NCBI GenBank assembly: GCA_024690425.1
Contig: JAILCT010000157.1
Span: forward strand, 1-24,738
Direction: 5' to 3'
From: Lachnospiraceae bacterium
GTDB lineage: Bacteria; Bacillota_A; Clostridia; Lachnospirales; Lachnospiraceae
Length of the DNA: 24,738 nucleotides
Shown piece after piece: positions 14,112-23,178 of this stretch. Each line of letters begins with the position of its first letter. The first letter of the stretch is position 1. Below the pieces are notes generated by a model. It was not told the DNA's origin and made no database searches. It worked only from the letters and a program-made list of their open reading frames with translations. Position numbers and translations under genes: made by a program.

Positions 14112-16601
14112 ATGAAGAAAAGACTTTTTATCCTTGCGGTTACTCTGGTATCCATGACATTGTGGGGCTGCTCACAAAACGATGACAGCCTTAAGGATAA
14201 GCTGGAAGAGAATGCTCAAGAAGATATCACGGATGATGAAGGGGCTGACTATGAGGCCGACGGTGAAGAAACAGTGAAGAAGGCTTACGTCCGTGCGATA
14301 AAGGAATTCTATGATGATCATGTGCTTCCTGACGGGACCGATGTGACTGATGACATATCCGATATTGGCCCCTTTTCCGACAACAGTTTTGCTGTGTATG
14401 ATATCGACGGTGACGGAGAAGAAGAGCTTGATATAAGGTTTGTGTCGACTGCAACGACAGCTGCTCTTGAATGCATATACGGTTATGATAAGGAGACAGG
14501 CAGGCTCTATGAAAAGCTTACCGGTTATCCTTCGATGCAGTATTATACTTATGGATACATGAAACAGCTTGATTCTCACAATCAGGGAGTATCAGGCGAT
14601 TTCTGGCCCTATTATCTTATAAGGTATGACGATGAGAAAGACAGCTTTGAATATGTGGCTTATGTCGAAGCGTGGGATGGTAACTCATATCCAAAAGATA
14701 TGGATGGGAACAGATTTCCCGCAAAGTATGACAAGGACGGTGACGGCTTTATATTTTACCTGACCGAATGCGAAGAACCGTATGATCATCTGACAGACAC
14801 TCCTCTTGACTATAATGAGTTGAGATCGTGGCTGTATGAGAATATGTCATATACGGATTCCGCAACCGGTCTTGAGTATATGGCAGAACGTATATATCTT
14901 CCATTCCATGGCTTTTTTGAAGAAGATATCAGTGCTTACGAAGAGAGCGAACATATACAGACGGATGTTGATCCGGCTGAGTTTACCAAGTTCACGCTTA
15001 AGGATATGACCTTCTGGCTGGCCGATGAATATCTTGACAAGGTAACCGTGGAAGAAGATGATGACAGCTACACCTTCTATCATACAAGATCAATGGAGGC
15101 AATGAGGGAGGAATATCCGGATGAAGATTTCAAGGGTGGATACCTATTCTCGATATGCGCTCTGAAGGACAGTGATAGTGTATATGATTCTGAATCCTAT
15201 GTGTATTACGGGAGTGCACCGACATCCGATGACGGGACAGACTATTATCACTATTTTGCTTTCCGCCCGACCGATATGCCGGGAGCCGGCGGTAACGACA
15301 GTATATCCGAGTATCTTGAGATGGAGTACATGTGCAATCATATATATGAAGAAATAGAAGATATGGTTGAGATCGATGATAATCCCGTTTTGGGTATTGG
15401 CGAAGCTGAAGAATCGGATGCAGCAGAAAACAGCAGCACGTCTGACAAGGGATCAGGAGACAAGGAGGAAATGAAGGAAGCATACCTTGGTGCTGCCAAG
15501 ACCTTCCTTGAGGAGCATAAACTTCCGGACGGAAAGGATTTAAGCGAAGATATTGCAGAATTCTCAACATTTGATGAAAACAGGTTCGCCGTATACGACG
15601 TCGACGGGGATGAAGAGGAGGAACTTGTCATCCTGTTCACATCAACTTACCATGCAGGTTATGTCGGATACATTTACGGATATGATGACAGGACAGGTGA
15701 CCTGTATAAAGAGTTTTCCGGATATCCGGTGATCGATTTTTATTCCCATGGATGTCTTAAGGAAATGGATTCCAGCAACCAGGGGGTATCGGGCAGCCTT
15801 ACACCCTACACTCTCCACCGCTATGATGCGGACAGGAAGAAATATGAAGCGCTCGGCCATGTCAGTGCCTGGGACGGCAATCAGTATCCGGAGGATATGA
15901 ACGGGAAGAAATTTCCGGCCAAATATGATAAAGACGGCGATGGGATGATATATTATGTTACAAGCTGCGAATCGCCGTATTCGGATATCCTTGACAATCC
16001 GGTCGATTACGAAGAGCTTAGTGCGTGGCTGTTCGAAAATATGAAATATCCGATACCGGGAACGAAATATGAGGATATGGCTGCCAAGATATCGGTACCT
16101 TTCCGGTATGTTACAAAGGAGAACATAGCTGAATATGAGGACAGTGACCTGTTCGTCACCTTACCAGATCCCGATGAATTTACAAGGTTTGATATAAAGG
16201 ATATGACCTTCTGGCTGCCCAACAGCTTCATGGAAAAGGTGGTCGTAAAAGGCGGAGGAGATTACTATACCTTCTATCATAAGAGATCGCTCGACAAATA
16301 CAGAGAAGAATATCCCGATGATGAGTATCCGGGCGGATACCTGTTCAGGATCAGTGCGCTCGATGATGATGCCGAGGTATACAGTTCCGAAAGCTTCCAT
16401 TATTATGGCAGTTCGCCATCGGATGACGGGAAGACCAAGTACTACAACTATGTGGCATTCATGCCTACGGATGTTCAGTATTTTGAGGGCGACAAGGAGT
16501 GCGCACGCGAATATGTGGAGATCCAGTACCAGTGTGAAGACGTACAGGAACAGATAAAGAACGGGGTCAGGTTCTCCAGGCTTCCCAACTTTGTTGACTG
16601 A
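14112..16601 (+). CDS. Large acidic lipoprotein made of two 399-residue repeats
   Basis: An 829-residue protein of unknown function, predicted to be anchored outside the membrane. The N-terminus MKKRLFILAVTLVSMTLWGC is a lipoprotein signal with lipobox LWGC and modified Cys 20. After an acidic linker come two copies of one module, about residues 54-425 and 453-824. Matching landmarks sit exactly 399 residues apart: FAVYDIDGD/FAVYDVDGD (93/492), NQGVSG (157/556), AKYDKDGDG (204/603), DMTFWL (298/697), GGYLF (342/741) and PTD (386/785). Each copy holds two Asp-rich DxDGD loops that may bind calcium. In copy 2 the first loop has lost its final Gly (DVDGDEEEEL). An Asp/Ser/Glu-rich spacer (431-453) joins the copies. 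AAAGGAGG lies 8 nt before ATG 14112, 17 nt after the PHP gene. Confidence 0.85.
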   Translation: MKKRLFILAVTLVSMTLWGCSQNDDSLKDKLEENAQEDITDDEGADYEADGEETVKKAYVRAIKEFYDDHVLPDGTDVTDDISDIGPFSDNSFAVYDIDGDGEEELDIRFVSTATTAALECIYGYDKETGRLYEKLTGYPSMQYYTYGYMKQLDSHNQGVSGDFWPYYLIRYDDEKDSFEYVAYVEAWDGNSYPKDMDGNRFPAKYDKDGDGFIFYLTECEEPYDHLTDTPLDYNELRSWLYENMSYTDSATGLEYMAERIYLPFHGFFEEDISAYEESEHIQTDVDPAEFTKFTLKDMTFWLADEYLDKVTVEEDDDSYTFYHTRSMEAMREEYPDEDFKGGYLFSICALKDSDSVYDSESYVYYGSAPTSDDGTDYYHYFAFRPTDMPGAGGNDSISEYLEMEYMCNHIYEEIEDMVEIDDNPVLGIGEAEESDAAENSSTSDKGSGDKEEMKEAYLGAAKTFLEEHKLPDGKDLSEDIAEFSTFDENRFAVYDVDGDEEEELVILFTSTYHAGYVGYIYGYDDRTGDLYKEFSGYPVIDFYSHGCLKEMDSSNQGVSGSLTPYTLHRYDADRKKYEALGHVSAWDGNQYPEDMNGKKFPAKYDKDGDGMIYYVTSCESPYSDILDNPVDYEELSAWLFENMKYPIPGTKYEDMAAKISVPFRYVTKENIAEYEDSDLFVTLPDPDEFTRFDIKDMTFWLPNSFMEKVVVKGGGDYYTFYHKRSLDKYREEYPDDEYPGGYLFRISALDDDAEVYSSESFHYYGSSPSDDGKTKYYNYVAFMPTDVQYFEGDKECAREYVEIQYQCEDVQEQIKNGVRFSRLPNFVD

Positions 16602-16633
16602 TAAGAAGCGGGGCAGAATAACAAAATTTACTC

Positions 16634-16662
16634 TTGTATTTTAAGACATTAGAGGTTACAAT
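16634..16662 (+). promoter_or_regulatory. Predicted sigma-A promoter of gap
   Basis: TTGTAT (16634-16639) and TACAAT (16657-16662) are separated by exactly 17 nt, upstream of gap and downstream of the lipoprotein gene. The leader of about 60 nt contains a small GCGCG-N7-CGCGC hairpin (16680-16696) before the AGGAGG site (16715-16720). Confidence 0.7.
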
Positions 16663-16728
16663 AGTGGTTGCGTAAGTCTGCGCGTATTTTGCGCGCTTGA
16701 ACATTATATTTTTTAGGAGGAATGTAAT

Positions 16729-17730
16729 ATGGCAGTAAAAGTAGCAATTAACGGTTTTGGTCGTATCGGTCGTCTTGCTTTCAGGCAGATGTTTGGTGCA
16801 GCAGGTTATGAGGTAGTAGCTATCAACGATCTTACAACACCTAAGATGTTAGCTCATCTTCTTAAGTACGACAGCGCACAGGGTAAGTATGCACTTGCTG
16901 ATAAGGTATCTGCAGGTGAGGATTCAATCACTGTTGATGGCAAGACACTTAAGATCTACAAGGAGCCCGATGCAAATAACTGCCCTTGGAAGGAACTTGA
17001 CGTAGACGTTGTTCTTGAGTGCTCAGGTTTCTATACATCTAAGGAGAAGGCTCAGGCACATATCAATGCCGGCGCTAAGAAGGTAGTTATCTCTGCTCCT
17101 GCAGGTAATGATCTTCCTACTATCGTTTACAATGTTAACCATAAGACACTTACCAAGGATGACAAGATCATCTCAGCTGCTTCATGTACAACCAACTGTC
17201 TTGCACCTATGGCTAAGGCTCTTAATGACCTTGCTACCATCAAGTCAGGTATCATGAGCACGATCCACGCTTACACAGGTGATCAGATGATCCTCGATGG
17301 TCCTCAGAGGAAGGGCGATCTCAGGAGGTCACGTGCAGGTGCCATCAACATCGTTCCCAACTCAACAGGTGCTGCAAAGGCTATCGGCCTTGTTATCCCT
17401 GAGCTTAACGGCAAGCTCATCGGTTCTGCTCAGCGTGTTCCTACCCCTACCGGTTCAACAACTATCCTTGTTGCTACAGTAGAGAAGAGCGTTACCAAGG
17501 AAGAGATCAATGCAGCTATGAAGGCAGCTTCAAATGAGTCATTCGGTTACAATGAGGAAGAGATCGTTTCTTCAGATATCGTTGGATCAACTTATGGTTC
17601 AATCTTTGATGCAACCCAGACAATGGTTGGCGCTGACAATCTTGTACAGGTTGTTTCATGGTATGACAACGAGAACAGCTACACATCTCAGATGGTTCGT
17701 ACTATCAAGTACTTCGCTGAGCTTGGCTAA
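16729..17730 (+). CDS. gap: Glyceraldehyde-3-phosphate dehydrogenase (glycolytic, NAD-type)
   Basis: Oxidises glyceraldehyde-3-phosphate to 1,3-bisphosphoglycerate with NAD. The 333 residues match the family. NAD-binding [12 protein letters not shown] is at 7-18, and Asp 34 in AINDL favours NAD over NADP. The catalytic centre is [12 protein letters not shown] with Cys 153, and the base is His 180 ([10 protein letters not shown]). The C-terminus has [14 protein letters not shown]. Codon use is strongly biased (CTT, GCT, ACA, TCA), unlike the flanking lipoprotein and signalling genes, as expected for high expression. AGGAGG sits 8 nt before ATG 16729. It has its own promoter and terminator and is separated from pgk by about 4.2 kb. 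Confidence 0.98.
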   Translation: MAVKVAINGFGRIGRLAFRQMFGAAGYEVVAINDLTTPKMLAHLLKYDSAQGKYALADKVSAGEDSITVDGKTLKIYKEPDANNCPWKELDVDVVLECSGFYTSKEKAQAHINAGAKKVVISAPAGNDLPTIVYNVNHKTLTKDDKIISAASCTTNCLAPMAKALNDLATIKSGIMSTIHAYTGDQMILDGPQRKGDLRRSRAGAINIVPNSTGAAKAIGLVIPELNGKLIGSAQRVPTPTGSTTILVATVEKSVTKEEINAAMKAASNESFGYNEEEIVSSDIVGSTYGSIFDATQTMVGADNLVQVVSWYDNENSYTSQMVRTIKYFAELG

Positions 17731-17755
17731 TATTTTGGAATAAACGAAAACACTG

Positions 17756-17782
17756 AGCCCGGTCTTATGACCGGGCTTTTTT
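17756..17782 (+). terminator. Rho-independent terminator of gap
   Basis: A perfect 9-bp stem AGCCCGGTC / GACCGGGCT (17756-17764 with 17769-17777) with loop TTAT is followed by six T (17777-17782). Confidence 0.95.
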
Positions 17783-17786
17783 GTGC

Positions 17787-17815
17787 TTTAATATTAAGGG
17801 GAAATGCATTATAAT
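17787..17815 (+). promoter_or_regulatory. Probable promoter of the EAL/AAA operon
   Basis: A perfect -10 TATAAT lies at 17810-17815. The hexamer 17 nt upstream (17787-17792, TTTAAT) is only a weak -35 match. It directly follows the gap terminator and precedes ATG 17867 by about 50 nt. Confidence 0.5.
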
Positions 17816-17866
17816 AATCTTGTTTGCACGAAGTCCTAAAGGGACATGCTGTAGGGAGGTGAGCCT

Positions 17867-19618
17867 ATGGTTGCTAAAGAATTTTACGATACCGGTTACG
17901 GTGGCAGGATGCCTGCGGGACTGCCGGGAGGTTTTTTTGTATATGAGGCAGCCGGCGATGAGAAGATAGTCTATGCCGGCCCCAACGTAGTAAAGCTTTA
18001 TGGCTGTGATTCCTTCGAAGATTTCCTTGATTATACACACGGGACATTTGAGGGTATGGTTGATCCCGAAGATTATCACAGGATACAGAATCAGATACAG
18101 GCTCAGACCCTTTTCGGAGAGAAGAGACATGATTATGTGCGCTACCGCATAATCACCAAGCAGGGCGAGATCAGATACATAGAGGATTTCGGACACCTGC
18201 TACATTCCGAGAACGGCAGGAGCTACTTTTTTGTTTTTATAGTGGATGTCGACCAGAACGAGTTCCTGAATCATAACCGCAATTCACTGGCTGAAGCTGA
18301 GATACTGTCATCAAATAACGAGATAGATGAACTGACGGGATTGTTCAACATGTCGTTTTTCTATCACAAGACCCAGATGATCCTATCTTCTCCCGAAGGC
18401 CGCAGGCAGGATGTATCCTTCATACATTTTGATATTCCCAATTTCAAGCTCTACAATGAACGCAACGGTTTCAGGCTGGGTGATGAGCTCCTGCGTGATT
18501 TTTCAAAGGTGATCAGGGATGCCTTTCAGGGTTCGACCATTGCCAGGTTTTCGGATGACCACTTTGTCGTATGTGCCGTGGGGGACAGGAAGGACATCAT
18601 CAACAGAGTGGAGACGGTATACAAGAACATGCTCCTGTCCGAGGACACAAGCAAGAAGGTAAGGATAAAGGCAGGTATTTATTACCTCGACGACAGAAGA
18701 GCGGAAGTGGGCCTTGCCTGTGATCATGCGAGGCTTGCATGCAATTCCATAAAGGGAAGGCACGATGTCAATTACTGTGTTTATGATGAGATGCTGCGGG
18801 AGAACATGCGTAAGCAACAGTATGTCGTCGATCATATTGACGAGGCCATCGAGAAGGAGTATATCAAGGTCTTCTATCAGCCGGTAATAAGGGTAAAGAC
18901 AGGGCAGATATGCGGATATGAAGCACTGGTCCGATGGATCGATCCCAATATAGGCATGCTCTCGCCGGGTGATTTTATAGACACTCTTGAGCAGTTCCAT
19001 CTTATCCATCTTGTTGATAAGTATGTGATCAAGAAGGTGTGTCAGGACTACAGGATGCTGTTTGATGCGGGCGAGCCAATGGTTCCGGTTTCCGTGAACA
19101 TATCAAGGCTTGATTTTGAATTGTGCGATATATTCGGGATAGTGGAGGAGACCCGTAAGGAATACGATGTTCCACGCAGGATGATAGATCTTGAGATAAC
19201 CGAGAGTGCCCTTAACGACAATGTGGGTTATATAAGGTCTGAATGCGACAAGATGCGTGCTCTTGGCTATCATATATGGCTGGATGATTTCGGCAGCGGA
19301 TATTCATCCCTTAACACGATTGCCGAGTATAACTTCGATGTACTCAAGCTCGACCTTATATTCTTAAGAAGCTTCGATCATAATTCCAAGACGGCCAAGC
19401 TGATGGAATATATAGTTGAAGGCGTTAAGGGTATGGGACTTACAACCGTATGCGAGGGCGTTGAGAGCGATGACCATTACGCATTCCTTAAGAGGATAGG
19501 CTGTGAGCGGGCTCAGGGTTACTGCTTCGGTAAGCCCATGCCGCTTGATGAGACAAGAAGATTCACCCGGGACAAGGGGATGACCTGGGAAGACGAAAAA
19601 CAGACAGAAGAGGTTTGA
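17867..19618 (+). CDS. PAS-like / degenerate GGDEF / EAL c-di-GMP phosphodiesterase
   Basis: A 583-residue soluble signalling protein predicted to hydrolyse c-di-GMP. Residues about 20-130 look like a PAS fold (FFVYEAAGDEKIVYAGPNVV...). Residues 150-310 form a GGDEF domain whose active motif is replaced by SDDHF (229-233), so it should not make c-di-GMP. The EAL domain (about 320-570) is intact: EALVRW (Glu 352), VNIS (Asn 411), EITES (Glu 443), LDDFGSGYSS (Asp 473, 474), KLDL (Lys 494), CEGVES (Glu 530), AQGYCFGKP (Gln 550). There is no membrane segment. GGGAGGTG precedes ATG 17867. The stop is one nucleotide from the start of the AAA gene, so the two form an operon. The dead GGDEF may sense GTP, known for some relatives but not shown here. 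Confidence 0.92.
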   Translation: MVAKEFYDTGYGGRMPAGLPGGFFVYEAAGDEKIVYAGPNVVKLYGCDSFEDFLDYTHGTFEGMVDPEDYHRIQNQIQAQTLFGEKRHDYVRYRIITKQGEIRYIEDFGHLLHSENGRSYFFVFIVDVDQNEFLNHNRNSLAEAEILSSNNEIDELTGLFNMSFFYHKTQMILSSPEGRRQDVSFIHFDIPNFKLYNERNGFRLGDELLRDFSKVIRDAFQGSTIARFSDDHFVVCAVGDRKDIINRVETVYKNMLLSEDTSKKVRIKAGIYYLDDRRAEVGLACDHARLACNSIKGRHDVNYCVYDEMLRENMRKQQYVVDHIDEAIEKEYIKVFYQPVIRVKTGQICGYEALVRWIDPNIGMLSPGDFIDTLEQFHLIHLVDKYVIKKVCQDYRMLFDAGEPMVPVSVNISRLDFELCDIFGIVEETRKEYDVPRRMIDLEITESALNDNVGYIRSECDKMRALGYHIWLDDFGSGYSSLNTIAEYNFDVLKLDLIFLRSFDHNSKTAKLMEYIVEGVKGMGLTTVCEGVESDDHYAFLKRIGCERAQGYCFGKPMPLDETRRFTRDKGMTWEDEKQTEEV

Positions 19619-19619
19619 A

Positions 19620-21728
19620 ATGAGCAATTTCGAGAATGAGATGAACAGGATGTTCGGTGGAAACCGGGCCAATTATTCGGTCGAGGATATAGAGGCGGCC
19701 AAGAGGCGGCAGAAGAAATACGGCGGTACCCTCTATGACAACCTGTCTGCAATAACACAGGGGAGAACCGGCCAGAAGCCGCTTGGTCCCATCATGGACG
19801 GAGCACAGGATATGCTTGCCGGGGCTTCTAAGAACGCTCAGGCAGCCATGGCGGATATAAACAGGATCGAGAGCAGCGTCAAGTCGAATGCCGATGAGAT
19901 AAATAAGACATTAAGCGAGCTGAACAAGAACATCAAGTCTGATTTTGAATTCTCTTCGCCAAAGTCAGTAAAGCCGGGACTTACGGATGATCCGGGTCTG
20001 CTTGAAAAATACAACGGCCTTTCGGACAAGCTTAAAGAAAAGGTCTTCGGCCAGGATGATTATATAAAGAAGCTTGTGATCGCCTTCAAGAGGCCTCTTG
20101 TTTCCGAAAGGGACAATAATGATGCCCTGAACAGTATATATATAACGGGACCATCCTGCAGCGGAAGGCATTATTCGCTTTCCCTTATAACACAAGAGCT
20201 TGCGGACCGCAGGGTGCTTACGGACGGTGGTATATATAAGATGGACTTATCCCTGTATCCCACACCTGCGGAGGAGAAGCTTTTTGTACAGGACCTGTAT
20301 TCAGCCCTTAAGAGTAAGGAGCCCGTTGTCCTCTTTGAGAATTTTGCCTCCTGCAATGTTGCCTTTCTTGCAAGGCTTGCCGACCTTGCATCCACCGGTG
20401 AGAGCAGGCTTAACGAGAGATATGTGATGCAGAACGGCCAGCTCGTGGGTGTGGCCAATGCCCTTGCGGGCGAGACGGTCGGTGCTCTTGAGGCACCGGG
20501 TAAGTACCTTGTCTTTCTGGGTGATGAGCCTGTATCCAAGCTTGCGGATATAATGGGTGCACCCTTTATCAATTCTCTGGGTGATATATGCTCCACCGCA
20601 GTCCTGTCGGATGATGCGATCGCTTCCATAGGCAGGGAATTGAATGAAGGGCTTAAGGCCCGCGTTAAGAAACAGCTTGGATGTGAGCTTGACATAGATG
20701 CAAGTTATGATAAATATGCCATTTCGTGCAAATCCCGCGGCAGGGCTCTTAAGGGAGTTATAGATGCTTACGATGAAGCGCTTACCGCATTGGCTGAATA
20801 CATGCTTGAGAGTGATGATGGCTTAAGCGGGCAGGTGGGCATTGCCAGTGACGAAGACGGAGCGAAGATAGTATCGGGAGAGAAACGGCTGCCGATGAGC
20901 GAGTATCTGCCCGGTGGATACAGCGGTGAACTTGAAGCTGTTGAGAAAGAGCTTGAAGGAATAGTCGGCCTTACCGAAATAAAGAACTATATCCACGGCC
21001 TCAAGGAATATTACGAAGTTCAGAAGAGAAGGCGTGAGGAAGGCCTTAAGGCAGGCGAGCTTAACCGCCACATGATCTTTACGGGTAATCCCGGAACAGG
21101 TAAGACGACCATAGCCCGTATCGTGTCCCGCTATCTTAAGGCTATCGGTATTCTTTCGGGCGGCCAGCTTGTTGAAGTATCGCGAGGCGATCTTGTGGGC
21201 AGGTATGTGGGACATACCGCTCCCCTTGTAAATCAGGTGGTAAAGTCAGCCATAGGAGGCGTCCTCTTTATAGACGAAGCCTACAGTCTTTACAGGGGAG
21301 ATGAGGATTCCTTCGGGCTTGAGGCTATTGATACACTCGTTAAGGCGATAGAGGATAACCGTGATAACCTTATAGTCATCCTTGCGGGTTATTCCAAGGA
21401 GATGGAGGACTTTCTTGAGGCCAACTCCGGACTCAAGAGCCGTTTTCCCAATATAATCGATTTTCCGGATTATACAGGTGAAGAACTTCTTGCGATCGCC
21501 CATATAACGGCTAAGTCCAAGGGCTATTCAATAGATAAGGAGGCTGAGAAGCCCCTGCTTGATTTCTTTAACGCAACCCAGTTAAGCAATGCACGTGAAG
21601 CCGGCAACGGCCGTCTTGTAAGAAATAAGATCGAGGAAGCCATATTAAACCAGTCCCGCCGCCTTGTTGCCGAACCGGATGCGGATATGTCGCTGCTGCT
21701 GGCAGGTGACTTTGAGCTGGGGCAGTGA
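19620..21728 (+). CDS. Double-AAA ATPase: degenerate ClpB-like module plus CbbX/EccA-like AAA+ module
   Basis: A 702-residue protein of unknown role. Residues 1-130 look helical or linker-like. Residues about 140-400 resemble a ClpA/ClpB-type AAA module with its catalysis lost: Walker A reads GPSCSGRHYS (177-186, no GK[ST]), Walker B reads VVLFEN (236-241), and the expected arginine-finger segment reads PFINSLG. Residues about 440-702 are an intact AAA+ module of the CbbX/SpoVK/EccA kind: Walker A GNPGTGKTT (489-497), pore loop GRYVGH (527-532), Walker B VLFIDEAY (548-555), sensor 1 ILAGY and arginine finger SRF (607-609). CbbX relatives remodel or activate partner proteins. The partner is unknown; the neighbouring EAL protein is one candidate. 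ATG 19620 follows AGAAGAGG inside the EAL gene's end, and the genes are coupled. Confidence 0.85.
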   Translation: MSNFENEMNRMFGGNRANYSVEDIEAAKRRQKKYGGTLYDNLSAITQGRTGQKPLGPIMDGAQDMLAGASKNAQAAMADINRIESSVKSNADEINKTLSELNKNIKSDFEFSSPKSVKPGLTDDPGLLEKYNGLSDKLKEKVFGQDDYIKKLVIAFKRPLVSERDNNDALNSIYITGPSCSGRHYSLSLITQELADRRVLTDGGIYKMDLSLYPTPAEEKLFVQDLYSALKSKEPVVLFENFASCNVAFLARLADLASTGESRLNERYVMQNGQLVGVANALAGETVGALEAPGKYLVFLGDEPVSKLADIMGAPFINSLGDICSTAVLSDDAIASIGRELNEGLKARVKKQLGCELDIDASYDKYAISCKSRGRALKGVIDAYDEALTALAEYMLESDDGLSGQVGIASDEDGAKIVSGEKRLPMSEYLPGGYSGELEAVEKELEGIVGLTEIKNYIHGLKEYYEVQKRRREEGLKAGELNRHMIFTGNPGTGKTTIARIVSRYLKAIGILSGGQLVEVSRGDLVGRYVGHTAPLVNQVVKSAIGGVLFIDEAYSLYRGDEDSFGLEAIDTLVKAIEDNRDNLIVILAGYSKEMEDFLEANSGLKSRFPNIIDFPDYTGEELLAIAHITAKSKGYSIDKEAEKPLLDFFNATQLSNAREAGNGRLVRNKIEEAILNQSRRLVAEPDADMSLLLAGDFELGQ

Positions 21729-21765
21729 ATCATGTGAGGTTTTTTGAAAGACACCATATTTCGCA

Positions 21766-21795
21766 CTGTATTTTGATATGAATGTATGATATAAT
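21766..21795 (+). promoter_or_regulatory. Predicted promoter of pgk-tpiA
   Basis: A perfect -10 TATAAT (21790-21795) lies 18 nt after CTGTAT (21766-21771), similar to the TTGTAT -35 box of gap. Transcription would begin near 21802, at the foot of the first leader hairpin. Confidence 0.6.
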
Positions 21796-21800
21796 ACAAG

Positions 21801-21874
21801 GCGTCGGCTGTGGCCGGCGCTTTTCTGTGGCTATGCGCAGGCTACAGAATCCGTTAGCCCGTACGGTAAACGGG
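21801..21874 (+). promoter_or_regulatory. Structured 5' leader of pgk (three consecutive hairpins)
   Basis: Hairpin 1: GCGTCGGC / GCCGGCGC (21801-21808 with 21813-21820) followed by TTTT. Hairpin 2: TCTGTGGC / GCTACAGA (21824-21831 with 21841-21848). Hairpin 3: CCCGT / ACGGG (21858-21862 with 21870-21874). GGCTA in hairpin 2 can instead pair with TAGCC at 21855-21859. Hairpin 1 may be a weak terminator of the preceding AAA gene or a protective 5' stem of the pgk transcript. I recognise no riboswitch class. Confidence 0.5.
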
Positions 21875-21902
21875 TAAATAAAAATACGAGGAGGACATGG
21901 AT

Positions 21903-23135
21903 ATGTCATTAAACAAGAAGAGCGTTGACGATTTTAACGCAAAGGGCAGAAGAGTGCTTGTAAGATGTGACTTTAACGTTCCTTTAAAGAACGGTGAGAT
22001 CACCGATGAGACACGTATCGTAGCTGCACTTCCTACAATCAATAAGCTTATAAAGGACGGAGCCAAGGTTATACTTTGCTCACACCTTGGAAAGGTTAAG
22101 GAAGGCCCCAATGAGAAGGAGAGCCTTGCACCTGTTGCCAAGAGGCTTTCAGAGAAGCTTGGCAAGAACGTTAACTTCGTGGCTGATTATAATGTTACCG
22201 GTGCTGATGCAACGAAGGCTGTTGCTGACATGAAGGACGGAGATGTTGTTCTTCTTCAGAATACACGTTTCAGGGGCGAAGAAGAGACCAAGCCTCAGAA
22301 GGCCGGCGAAGGCTTCGCGAAGGAGCTTGCAGAGCTTGCTGATGATTATGTATGTGATGCTTTTGGTTCGGCTCACAGGGCTCATGCATCTGTTGCAGTC
22401 GTAACCAAGTATATTACCGAGAAGGGCGGTACCAATGCGGTTGGATACCTTATGCAGAAGGAGATCGATTTCCTGGGCAACGCGGTTGAGAATCCCGTTC
22501 GTCCTTTTGTTGCTATCCTCGGCGGCGCCAAGGTGGCAGACAAGCTCAACGTTATCGACAACCTTCTTGAGAAGGCTGATACCCTTATCATTGGCGGAGG
22601 TATGGCATTTACCTTCCTTAAGGCTAAGGGCTATGAGATCGGTAAGTCTCTCGTAGATGATGAGAAGATCGATTACTGCAAGGAGATGATGGCTAAGGCC
22701 GATAAGCTTGGAAAGAAGCTTCTCCTTCCCGTTGATACCGGTATTGCAAAGTCATTCCCGGATCCCATCGACGGACCCGTTGATGTAAGCTATGTTGATT
22801 CAAGCGCGATCCCTGCTGATATGGAAGGTCTTGATATAGGTCCCAAGACACAGGAACTCTTCGCTGATGCAGTTAAGTCAGCCAAGACTGTTGTATGGAA
22901 CGGACCTATGGGTGTATTCGAGAATCCTACTCTTGCCAAGGGTACTATTGCAGTTGCCAAGGCTCTTGCCGAGACAGATGCTACTACCATCATCGGCGGC
23001 GGTGATTCCGCAGCAGCATGCAACCAGCTGGGATTCGCTGACAAGATGAGCCACATCTCAACAGGCGGCGGCGCTTCACTTGAGTTCCTCGAAGGCAAGG
23101 AACTTCCCGGTGTTTACGCAGCGGATGACAAGTAA
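21903..23135 (+). CDS. pgk: Phosphoglycerate kinase
   Basis: Transfers phosphate from 1,3-bisphosphoglycerate to ADP in glycolysis. The 410 residues fit the family. Motifs in order: RCDFNVP (21-27), [74 protein letters not shown] and [23 protein letters not shown] 21903 is preferred to ATG 21897 because AGGAGG (21889-21894) is only 2 nt from the first but 8 nt from the second. Codon bias is that of a highly expressed gene. tpiA follows 43 nt later, probably co-transcribed. Confidence 0.97.
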   Translation: MSLNKKSVDDFNAKGRRVLVRCDFNVPLKNGEITDETRIVAALPTINKLIKDGAKVILCSHLGKVKEGPNEKESLAPVAKRLSEKLGKNVNFVADYNVTGADATKAVADMKDGDVVLLQNTRFRGEEETKPQKAGEGFAKELAELADDYVCDAFGSAHRAHASVAVVTKYITEKGGTNAVGYLMQKEIDFLGNAVENPVRPFVAILGGAKVADKLNVIDNLLEKADTLIIGGGMAFTFLKAKGYEIGKSLVDDEKIDYCKEMMAKADKLGKKLLLPVDTGIAKSFPDPIDGPVDVSYVDSSAIPADMEGLDIGPKTQELFADAVKSAKTVVWNGPMGVFENPTLAKGTIAVAKALAETDATTIIGGGDSAAACNQLGFADKMSHISTGGGASLEFLEGKELPGVYAADDK

Positions 23136-23178
23136 TCAGTATTAAATATTCTAAGAAATAACCAGGAGGACATACACT

